The position numbers and the translations under genes were made by a program. From positions 2,435-10,093 of the forward strand of contig MAGV01000074.1 of NCBI GenBank assembly GCA_001717015.1: 7,659 nt of DNA. The letters are read 5' to 3'. The notes under the pieces are model-generated. The model made no database searches. It was not told the origin of the DNA and saw only the letters and a program-made list of their open reading frames with translations. The DNA is from Candidatus Methanosuratincola petrocarbonis (ex Vanwonterghem et al. 2016). GTDB taxonomy: Archaea; Thermoproteota; Methanomethylicia; Methanomethylicales; Methanomethylicaceae. Of this stretch, positions 1-5,627 are shown one piece after another. Within the stretch, counting starts at the first letter, position 1, and each line of letters starts with the position of its first letter.

Positions 1-1
1 G

Positions 2-1111
2 CCTAGGACAGGGATTGCTCAACTTCCCCTACACGGCGGCTGGGCTCCGCCTTGGTTAATAAGGAGAATGAAATCCCTCGCGCGCGGCATTGCGCTGATC
101 ATGGTAGACGAGTTTGGGAAAGACGAATTTCTAAGGAGACTCTCAGATCCCTTCTGGTTCCAGTCGCTTGGTTGCGTGCTCGGTTTCGACTGGCATTCAT
201 CTGGAGTCACAACGGTCACCACGTCAGTTCTCAAGTCTGTTGTCGTCCCTGAAGAGACCGGCATAGCGATTTGCGGAGGGAAGGGCAGGCACTCGAGGGA
301 GACCCTTGATGAGATATGCCTGCTCGGTGATAAATTTGGGCTTTCCACCGCCAAAATAGAAGGTCTTAGGTACGCAAGCAGGATGGGTGCAAAGGTCGAC
401 ACTGCTGCGATACAGGCTGGCTACGCACTCTACCACCATTGCTTTGCCTTCACCGAGGATGGGAAATGGATCATCGTCCAGCAGGGTCTAAATACAGAGA
501 AGAAGACGGCAAGGCGGTTCCATTGGGCATCGGAATCGCTCAGCAGTTTTGTTGTCGAGCCCCATAAGGCGATAGTCGGGGTTGATGAGGGGGCGGTTCT
601 AAACATGACCGCCAAAGAATCTGAAGGTTGCAGGGCTGCATCGGTGGATCTCGCGAGGGAGCCGCCTGGTAAGCTGAGGAACAGCGTCGTTACTTTGAGA
701 GACCCATTGCAGCAGACCCTCGGGGAGTGGGCTGGTGGGCGGGTGCTGGTAATGCCCTGGAAGATAAACTGGAAGGCAATGGAGCGTGCCTACAACTCCC
801 AGCCAAAGAACTATGAGGAGCTGCTCGGTCTCGAGGGAATCGGTCCGTCCACAGTTAAGGGGCTGGCCCTAATATCCGAACTAATATACGGCGAGGCTCC
901 CAGCTGGAGGGACCCTGTGAAGTACTCCTTTGCATTTGGGGGCAAGGACGGGGTCCCTTTCCCGGTCAGGCGCAAGGAGATGGATGAGGCAATTGAGATA
1001 CTCCGAATTGCAGTTGAGTCTGCAAAGATAGGGGACCGGGAGCGGCAGGGCGCGCTGAGAAGGCTCTCAGAACTTGAAAGGAACAACCTGCGCCCTGGTA
1101 AAGTCCCTTAA
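2..1111 (+). CDS. DUF763 domain protein, 5' end cut by window
   Basis: This is a member of the DUF763 family, common in archaea and some thermophilic bacteria; its biochemical function is unknown to me. The first ATG inside the window is at 68, but the frame is open back to base 2 and reads PRTGIAQLPLHGGWAPPW, which matches the conserved family N-terminus. The true start therefore lies just outside the window. The visible part is 369 residues and covers nearly the whole family length. Family blocks, in visible-residue numbering, include LSDPFWFQSLGCVLGFDWHS at about 48-67, a GGKGRHS block at about 92-98, LYHHCF at about 143-148 and WIIVQQGLN at about 156-164. Near residues 274-297, LEGIGPSTVKGLALISEL looks like a helix-hairpin-helix, so nucleic-acid contact is plausible but inferred. 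Conserved His, Arg and Asp residues are compatible with an enzyme, but no catalytic motif is recognisable. It ends in TAA and appears to be transcribed separately from the operon that follows. Confidence 0.88.
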   Translation, partial: PRTGIAQLPLHGGWAPPWLIRRMKSLARGIALIMVDEFGKDEFLRRLSDPFWFQSLGCVLGFDWHSSGVTTVTTSVLKSVVVPEETGIAICGGKGRHSRETLDEICLLGDKFGLSTAKIEGLRYASRMGAKVDTAAIQAGYALYHHCFAFTEDGKWIIVQQGLNTEKKTARRFHWASESLSSFVVEPHKAIVGVDEGAVLNMTAKESEGCRAASVDLAREPPGKLRNSVVTLRDPLQQTLGEWAGGRVLVMPWKINWKAMERAYNSQPKNYEELLGLEGIGPSTVKGLALISELIYGEAPSWRDPVKYSFAFGGKDGVPFPVRRKEMDEAIEILRIAVESAKIGDRERQGALRRLSELERNNLRPGKVP

Positions 1112-1151
1112 TTCTTCGGCTTTCTTGCTGCAAGGGCTTCAGGCGACTATT

Positions 1152-1170
1152 GGCAATATTTAAATATCGC
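1152..1170 (+). promoter_or_regulatory. TATA-box promoter for the CoA ligase/symporter operon
   Basis: The palindromic stretch ATATTTAAATAT at 1156-1167 is a good archaeal TATA box. It sits about 40 bases after the DUF763 stop, in a locally AT-rich patch. With the usual spacing of about 25 bases from the box centre, transcription would start near 1187-1192. That leaves a leader of roughly 150 bases before the ligase gene and places a strong SD (1195-1202) almost at the 5' end of the RNA. The start site is inferred from spacing only. Confidence 0.6.
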
Positions 1171-1187
1171 TTTCACAAATTTCTTTC

Positions 1188-1338
1188 TACGTCTGGAGGA
1201 GGAAAGGGTGCTTAACTTCCGGAGGGCTTGCGTTTATTGAGGCTCTGCTAGCGCACCCTGCAGCTGCCAGGCATTCTGTGATTTCGGAGGTTATGAGAAT
1301 ATGAAAGTGGGAAGAAGGGATAGCCTTTACATCCTCTG
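1188..1338 (+). other. Leader region with minor frames and an inverted repeat
   Basis: No recognised gene lies between the promoter and the ligase. GGAGGAGG at 1195-1202 is followed after 5 bases by GTG 1208, which opens a 10-codon frame ending at TGA 1238-1240. In the same frame, the only other stop before 1339 is TGA 1337-1339, which overlaps the ATG at 1339 (TGATG). Another SD, GGAGG at 1286-1290, precedes ATG 1301 by 10 bases. ATG 1301 opens a 12-codon frame ending at that same TGA. A separate frame is open from 1164 to a TGA at 1302-1304 but has no ATG of useful length. AGGGTGC (1205-1211) and GCACCCT (1253-1259) can pair perfectly, and the first arm contains the GTG. This could be a leader-peptide or translational-coupling region, a decayed small gene, or an ordinary leader; I cannot tell which. 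Confidence 0.35.
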
Positions 1339-1367
1339 ATGGTTTTTTCCAGCCAGAGATCGAGAGG

Positions 1368-2618
1368 ATGGGAAGAGAAGAGATAGAGAAACTGCAGAAA
1401 AAGAAACTCAAGGCCGCTATTAAAAGGGCCGAAAGGATACCGTTTCTAAGGGAGCGGCTAAGGGAAAAGCGCATAGGCGAGATCTCGGCGCTCAGTGACG
1501 TGTCAAAGTTGCCATTTACCATAAAGAAAGATCTGGTGAATGCCTTCCCCTACGGAGCCCTTGCGGTGCCGCTGGAACGGGTCGTCAGGATACACACCTC
1601 TTCCGGCAGCACAAACAAGCCTGTAACGTCTTTCTACACGAAGAAGGATTTGGAAACATGGTCAGAGTTGATGGCAAGGGGGCTTGCATGTGCTGGCGCT
1701 CGGCGCGGCGACATATTCCAGAACACAACTTCCCAAGGCTTCTTCACCGGGGGGCTCGGGCTGATCCAAGGGGCCGAGAAGCTGGGGCTGACCGTGGTCC
1801 CGCTTGGTTCAGCAAACCCCGAGAAGCAGCTTGAGGTCATGGCTGACTTCGGGGTCACTGTATTCCATGCGATACCTTCATTTGCACTAAGGATGATCGA
1901 GATGCTTGAGGCGTCCGATGGCCTCAGGGCTTCACTGAAGATACGCATCGGAATCCTTGGAGCAGAGCCCTGGACGAAGGAGATGCGGGCAAAGATCGAA
2001 GGAGCGCTCAACATTGGTGCCTTCAACAACTACGGGCTTGCAGAGGTCGGCGGACCAGGCGTTGCGATCGAGTGCCCGTTCAAGTCTGGTCTCCACGTCT
2101 GGGAAGACCGCTTTCTCATTGAGGTAATCGACCCGAGCACAGGTGAGCCTCTGGAGGAAGAGGAGGAAGGCGAGCTAGTGATCACCCCTCTCGACAGGGA
2201 AGCCATGCCAATCCTCCGTTACAGGACTGGGGATCTAACACGCATAATAGACGGGATCTGCGAATGCGGGAGGACACACCGGAGAATAGAGTGGATGCGT
2301 GGCAGGATAGACGACATGGTGAAGATCAGGGGCATAGGCGTTTACCCGTCTACAATCGAAAAGATCATCGCCTCCCACCCAGAGTCCAACGGCAACTTCC
2401 AGATCTTGCTAAGCGGCGTCGACGACATAACGGTAAAGCTGGAGGTAAAGAACGGATTCATTTCGGACCAGGCAGCCGTGAACAGGTTGAGGTCATCGAT
2501 CTTTGAGGAGATAAAGGACGCAACTCTGCTGCGCTCGAATGTAGAGATTTGCCCGCCTGGATCCATACCAAGGAGCGAAGGCAAGGCGAAAAGGGTAGTG
2601 GATCTCAGGAGGCTCTGA
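1368..2618 (+). CDS. paaK: Phenylacetate-CoA ligase family, AMP-forming
   Basis: This ANL-superfamily enzyme is expected to join an aryl or other carboxylic acid to CoA via an acyl-adenylate, in the cytoplasm. From ATG 1368 it has 416 residues, slightly short of the usual 430-445. PaaK hallmarks in order are RIPFLRERL (23-31), the nucleotide loop HTSSGSTNKP (76-85), GAEPW (198-202), YGLAEVGGPG (222-231), YRTGDL (285-290), CECGRTHRRI (298-307), GRIDDMVKIRG (312-322) and the C-terminal SIPRSEGKAKR (399-409) carrying the likely catalytic lysine. The bases upstream of the ATG, in frame, still encode family sequence (FFQPEIERM), but no start codon lies in that frame before the stop at 1302-1304. 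ATG 1339 would supply the start if the six-T run at 1343-1348 had one more T, giving about 10 extra residues. No spaced SD precedes 1368. The stop is one base from the next ATG, so it is the first gene of an operon with the small membrane protein and the symporter. The substrate is not determined; many archaeal homologues activate phenylacetate or other aryl acids. Confidence 0.9.
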   Translation: MGREEIEKLQKKKLKAAIKRAERIPFLRERLREKRIGEISALSDVSKLPFTIKKDLVNAFPYGALAVPLERVVRIHTSSGSTNKPVTSFYTKKDLETWSELMARGLACAGARRGDIFQNTTSQGFFTGGLGLIQGAEKLGLTVVPLGSANPEKQLEVMADFGVTVFHAIPSFALRMIEMLEASDGLRASLKIRIGILGAEPWTKEMRAKIEGALNIGAFNNYGLAEVGGPGVAIECPFKSGLHVWEDRFLIEVIDPSTGEPLEEEEEGELVITPLDREAMPILRYRTGDLTRIIDGICECGRTHRRIEWMRGRIDDMVKIRGIGVYPSTIEKIIASHPESNGNFQILLSGVDDITVKLEVKNGFISDQAAVNRLRSSIFEEIKDATLLRSNVEICPPGSIPRSEGKAKRVVDLRRL

Positions 2619-2619
2619 A

Positions 2620-2775
2620 ATGCTGGAGATATTGGGATCGATAGCGCAGGCGTCCAACCTTAGCCCGATAGGGATCGACTGGTGGATAATTCTCGGCGGG
2701 TGGATCCCTGGATTCCTCGGGCTTGCGCTGGCGTTTGTGATATGGGCAAGATCAAGGAGGGATGGCGATGAGTGA
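2620..2775 (+). CDS. Small membrane protein, likely symporter accessory subunit
   Basis: This is a 51-codon gene beginning one base after the ligase stop. AGGAGG at 2607-2612 lies 7 bases before its ATG, a near-ideal ribosome binding site. The protein has a short N-terminal part (MLEILGSIAQ...), one hydrophobic span at about residues 21-43 beginning with Trp-Trp and rich in Gly, Ile and Leu, and a charged tail ARSRRDGDE. The positive residues after the span favour a cytoplasmic C-terminus. Its 3' end overlaps the symporter start, and the symporter's ribosome binding site lies inside it, so the two are probably translated together. Very small one-span proteins encoded just upstream of sodium:solute symporters are known in other prokaryotes (symporter small accessory proteins; DUF997 or DUF3311 proteins play a similar positional role). 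Assignment to a named family is by position and architecture, not by a search. A chance frame is unlikely given the SD, spacing and composition. Confidence 0.75.
   Translation: MLEILGSIAQASNLSPIGIDWWIILGGWIPGFLGLALAFVIWARSRRDGDE
2756..2760 (+). promoter_or_regulatory. Ribosome binding site fixing the symporter start
   Basis: GGAGG ends one base before ATG 2762 but 7 bases before ATG 2768. Only the second has workable spacing, so the symporter is annotated from 2768 (MSDLMDS) rather than 2762. The site lies within the last codons of the preceding small gene. Confidence 0.65.
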
Positions 2776-4213
2776 CCTAATGGACAGCGCACTATATATT
2801 GTAGTCATTGCATTCTACATGGTTGCCTTGGCGGCTGTAGGCTGGCTAGGCAAGAAAAAGGTTAGCAGCATAAGCGACTGGTACGTGGGCGGCTTCAAGA
2901 TCGGCGGGATCGTCATGGGCGTTGCCTTCTTTGCCACATATTTCAGCGCCGTCCTGATGATCGGGTTCGCAGGCTCAGCTAGCAAGTGGGGCATGAGCGC
3001 GACCGTGATCGGCATGTGGCACGCCGTCTCAGCTGTGATCGCATTTGCAGTGCTCGCGCCGAGGCTTTCCAAGGCATTCAGGGAGCTCAATGCAATGACA
3101 TTCTCAGAGTTCCTATCGCTTAGGTACGGCAGCAAGGCACTCCGCTATGCCTCGGCCCTGATCATAGCCATCTTCATAATCCCTTACACTGTGTCCGCAT
3201 TCATCGCAATGGGCTCTGCCATTTCGACAATTGTTGGCACCCCCTTCTGGATGGGTGTCCTCGTGGCAGGCGCCATCATAGCCGTCTATGTCTTCAGCGG
3301 CGGTCTCTTCTCAGCCACCCTCGCTGAATTCATTCAGGGCATTGTGATGACCATAGCTGTAGTGGCCGTGTGGATCTTCTCGTACACGCTGCTCGGAGGG
3401 TTTGTGCAGGCGCATGAGGCTATGGCGGCAATTGACATTCGGAGCGTCACTTTCCCTGCCTTCGGCACCAACACGTGGAGCATTATCATCGGTCTCACTG
3501 CCGTCATGGGTTTCGGGATGTTCGCCCAGCCGCAGATGGTTCTCAGGTACGCCACAATCTCCAGCAAGATGAACATAAAGCGCGCCCTTCTGATAGCGAC
3601 ATTCGGGTCGCTGCTCTTCCCCCTCGCTGCCTACTCCTACGGCGCCCTCTCAAGGCCCATCCTCGCCTCGTTCGGGATTGATGTCATGACTCTGAAGGAC
3701 GACCTGATAGTCCCCCTCTTTGTGAAGACTGCATTCCCTCCTTGGCTGTCAGTTCTTTTCCTTGCGGGGATAATGTGCGCGGCGACCTCAACGATCGATG
3801 CACTGGTCCACATGACTGCCGGGACGCTCACCAGGGACCTTGTGAGGCCCGCCTCAAAGACCATGTCTGACAAGACTCAGCTGAGGATGACAAAGATGAT
3901 TTCACTGATCCTCAGCCTGGGGTGCTGCATCATCGCGATCTACCCGCCTGGTCTGATTTACCAGCTTACCGCGTACACCTGGCAGGTTCTTTCGAGCTCG
4001 TTCATGGGGCCCCTAGTCATAGCGCTATTCTACAGAAGGGCGAACAAATACGGGGCCTTGGCTGGCCTGGTTGCCGGTTTCGCCTCAGCGCAGCTCTGGT
4101 ACCTCTTCCTTGCCCCTCCTGTGACCCCGATCTACCCGTTCTTCCCAGGCGTTGCCTTTTCCGTTATAGTTACTTACTTGGTCAGTAGGGTCTCGAGTCA
4201 AAAACAAGCCTAA
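2768..4213 (+). CDS. Sodium:solute symporter (SSS family)
   Basis: This polytopic inner-membrane transporter of 481 residues belongs to the sodium:solute symporter family (PutP/PanF/vSGLT fold) and probably drives uptake of an organic solute with Na+. About 13 hydrophobic segments can be traced. The family start SDWYVGGFKIGG (36-47) precedes the discontinuous first core helix (GVAFFATYFSAVLMIGFAGS, 51-70). Other family blocks are SGGLFSATLAEFIQG (177-191), AQPQMVLRYAT (253-263) and AATSTIDALV (338-347). The Ser-Thr pair in that last block corresponds to the Na2-site position of characterised members. The C-terminus is short and basic (SRVSSQKQA). It follows the 51-residue membrane protein with an 8-base overlap and is the last gene of the ligase operon. 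The natural inference is that it imports the acid that the ligase activates, since phenylacetate permeases also belong to this family. Pantothenate, proline, acetate or another substrate cannot be excluded. Confidence 0.9.
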   Translation: MSDLMDSALYIVVIAFYMVALAAVGWLGKKKVSSISDWYVGGFKIGGIVMGVAFFATYFSAVLMIGFAGSASKWGMSATVIGMWHAVSAVIAFAVLAPRLSKAFRELNAMTFSEFLSLRYGSKALRYASALIIAIFIIPYTVSAFIAMGSAISTIVGTPFWMGVLVAGAIIAVYVFSGGLFSATLAEFIQGIVMTIAVVAVWIFSYTLLGGFVQAHEAMAAIDIRSVTFPAFGTNTWSIIIGLTAVMGFGMFAQPQMVLRYATISSKMNIKRALLIATFGSLLFPLAAYSYGALSRPILASFGIDVMTLKDDLIVPLFVKTAFPPWLSVLFLAGIMCAATSTIDALVHMTAGTLTRDLVRPASKTMSDKTQLRMTKMISLILSLGCCIIAIYPPGLIYQLTAYTWQVLSSSFMGPLVIALFYRRANKYGALAGLVAGFASAQLWYLFLAPPVTPIYPFFPGVAFSVIVTYLVSRVSSQKQA

Positions 4214-4283
4214 CTATTATTATTTTTTTAATATTTTTTAAAATATAAAATAATCTATTTCAAAAATAAATAAAATGGATGTA
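4214..4283. terminator. AT-only gap acting as convergent terminator
   Basis: The 70 bases between the symporter stop and the stop of the minus-strand gene are almost entirely A and T. They contain T7 and T6 runs on the + strand (about 4224-4240) and T-rich runs on the opposite strand (complement of about 4236-4274). Archaeal transcription commonly terminates at such oligo-T stretches without a hairpin, so this gap can stop both converging transcripts. Confidence 0.6.
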
Positions 4284-4796
4284 CTATTCTGAACCTGTCT
4301 GCCTGAATGCAGGCGGCGGAAGCACCCTGAACTTGACGCTCGTCTTCGTCCCTTTTATAAGGTCCTCCACATCCGATGCAAATGCGATGAGATTGATGTT
4401 GATCAGCACAAACCTCCCGTCCCTGGAGCGCCTTAGCCTAATCTCCCCCTCCTTGACCGGGCTGCTCCGTTGGGCAGGCGCTTCTGGCTCGGTCTTCATC
4501 CCGATCCCTGATCCGGTCCTCCCCGGGTCGAACCTCGACTCATATTCAATGTATCCCATCTTCCCCGCCTGTTGCCTTGCCTGCGCTTCGAACTTGGGCG
4601 CGATGCCCTTTGGCGCGGCTTGGTTCTGCTGCACCTTGATCTCTACCCCTAGCTCCTTTGCCTTGGCCCCCAGCTCGTCCAAGATCTCCTCGGGAACCTC
4701 CCACACCTTCTCTTCCCTGTTCCATGTGCTCCCTGAGCCTGAGCTCTTGATCCACTGCACGAGTTCTGGCTTGTACCTGAATGAAACCTTGACCAT
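4284..4796 (-). CDS. Conserved hypothetical protein with HARP-like N-terminus
   Basis: The protein has 170 residues from ATG 4796; an in-frame GTG at 4814 would add six residues (MLELPN). I prefer 4796 because the TATA box at 4831-4842 predicts transcription starting near 4810, and a GGAG lies 9 bases before this ATG. Residues 1-55 (VSFRYKPELVQWIKS... STWNREEKVWEVPEE) have the pattern of the HARP domain of SMARCAL1-type annealing helicases: a strand with Tyr, a helix, a Trp before a charged turn, Lys-x-Trp and then a helix. This is a pattern match by eye, not a search result. Residues about 56-115 are Gln/Ala/Pro/Gly-rich and look flexible. Residues 116-160 (EGEIRLRRSRDGRFVLINI...) look like a basic beta-strand segment that could bind nucleic acid. 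There is no helicase domain, signal peptide or membrane span. It is divergent from the GPN GTPase gene. Function unknown; a small DNA- or RNA-binding protein is a guess. Confidence 0.7.
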   Translation of the reverse strand: MVKVSFRYKPELVQWIKSSGSGSTWNREEKVWEVPEEILDELGAKAKELGVEIKVQQNQAAPKGIAPKFEAQARQQAGKMGYIEYESRFDPGRTGSGIGMKTEPEAPAQRSSPVKEGEIRLRRSRDGRFVLININLIAFASDVEDLIKGTKTSVKFRVLPPPAFRQTGSE

Positions 4797-4830
4797 GTTT
4801 GGCAACTCCAACACGATCTCTTTCCTGATG

Positions 4831-4842
4831 AACTATATATTA
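4831..4842 (-). promoter_or_regulatory. TATA box for the HARP-like gene
   Basis: On the minus strand this reads TAATATATAGTT and is preceded by the purine-rich GGAAAGGG, a plausible BRE. The predicted start of transcription near 4810 gives a leader of about 15 bases to ATG 4796. It would make GTG 4814 lie upstream of the RNA 5' end. Confidence 0.5.
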
Positions 4843-4850
4843 CATCCCTT

Positions 4851-4861
4851 TCCATATTATA
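4851..4861 (+). promoter_or_regulatory. TATA-like promoter for the GPN GTPase gene
   Basis: CATATTATA at about 4853-4861 lies some 26-34 bases before GTG 4887, so transcription would begin at or just before the start codon. This fits a leaderless or nearly leaderless mRNA. It lies back to back with the opposing TATA box at 4831-4842. Confidence 0.4.
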
Positions 4862-4886
4862 CGCACAAGCATTCAATCAAGGAAGG

Positions 4887-5624
4887 GTGCTGCAGCTGAT
4901 TAACATCTACATCGTCGGTCCAGCAGGCTCTGGTAAGAGCACCTTGGTGCAATCCCTAGGCAGCTGGATGGAGTCCAAAGGCTACAGCGTTTCAAGGGTC
5001 AACTTGGACCCAGGTGCGGAGTTGATATGTTATCCAGCCGACTTTGACATCAGGGAATATGTGATTGTAACAGAGCTGATGCGAAAGGAGCAGCTCGGTC
5101 CGAATGGTGCCCTCATCAGGGCTGCAGAGATTGTTGAGTCTAGACTGGAGGAGATCTCCAAAAGAATAGGATCGTACGGTGCCGACTTCAGGATTTTGGA
5201 CACGCCGGGGCAGATGGAGATCTTCCTCTTCAGGGGTTTCGGTCCTTCGTTGGTCTCAAAGATAACCGGGAGATCTGTTTGCGTTTTCACAATCGACCCT
5301 TCTTTGGCACTGACTAGGCTTGATGTCCCCGTGATTAAGCTGCTTGCACTCGTAATAGAGCTCAGGTTGGGGATCCCCACACTCGAGGTCATGACAAAAT
5401 CAGACATCCACGGATCCGCCGCTTCATGGCAAACTTTCGAAGGGGTGCCTTTGGCGCAGGTGGAGGGCCTATCTGGAGAGCTGGCGTCGAGCCTATCTTC
5501 CGTCGTGGGCGAGCTAGAGAAGAAAAGGAGGCTAATCCCGGTTTCTTCTAAGACCGGGGAGGGGATGGAAGGCCTGTACAAGGCGATCGGCGAGCTGTTC
5601 TGCTCGTGCGGCGACCTCACCTAG
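4887..5624 (+). CDS. GPN-loop GTPase
   Basis: This 245-residue GTPase belongs to the GPN-loop family (archaeal PAB0955-like; eukaryotic Gpn1-3, which help assemble and import RNA polymerase II). The archaeal role is not settled. Nucleotide motifs in order are the P-loop GPAGSGKS (11-18), VNLDPGAE and DFDIREYV (38-59), the signature Gly-Pro-Asn in LGPNGAL (70-76), DTPGQME (105-111), TKSD (170-173) as the base-recognition motif, and SSKTGEGM (220-227). Family members dimerise and use the GPN loop to reach the partner's active site. The length is normal and the frame intact. The GTG start at 4887 places the P-loop at residue 11, as expected. The GGAAGG before it is too close for a normal SD, which suits a leaderless transcript. 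Its stop lies three bases from the stop of the converging acyl-CoA synthetase gene. Confidence 0.93.
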   Translation: MLQLINIYIVGPAGSGKSTLVQSLGSWMESKGYSVSRVNLDPGAELICYPADFDIREYVIVTELMRKEQLGPNGALIRAAEIVESRLEEISKRIGSYGADFRILDTPGQMEIFLFRGFGPSLVSKITGRSVCVFTIDPSLALTRLDVPVIKLLALVIELRLGIPTLEVMTKSDIHGSAASWQTFEGVPLAQVEGLSGELASSLSSVVGELEKKRRLIPVSSKTGEGMEGLYKAIGELFCSCGDLT

Positions 5625-5627
5625 GGG

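Noticed and set aside
1112..1150. A pyrimidine-rich stretch after the DUF763 stop as a terminator
   Set aside because: The T runs are short and interrupted, and there is no hairpin; evidence is too weak to annotate.
1634..2029. A 131-codon minus-strand frame inside the phenylacetate-CoA ligase gene
   Set aside because: It is the complement of a conserved enzyme, with no ribosome binding site and no domain.
2762..2767. The upstream ATG for the symporter (MAMSDL...)
   Set aside because: The only SD, GGAGG at 2756-2760, is one base from it but correctly spaced for ATG 2768.
4279..4899. A 206-codon + strand frame overlapping the HARP-like gene
   Set aside because: It is the reverse of the minus-strand gene, runs across the divergent promoters and gives a Ser/Pro/Leu-rich product. 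The minus-strand frame has promoter, start and protein-like composition.
5030..5620. A 196-codon open frame on the minus strand opposite the GPN GTPase
   Set aside because: It is entirely antisense to a gene with every GTPase motif in order; the product is Ser/Pro/Ile-rich with no recognisable domain.
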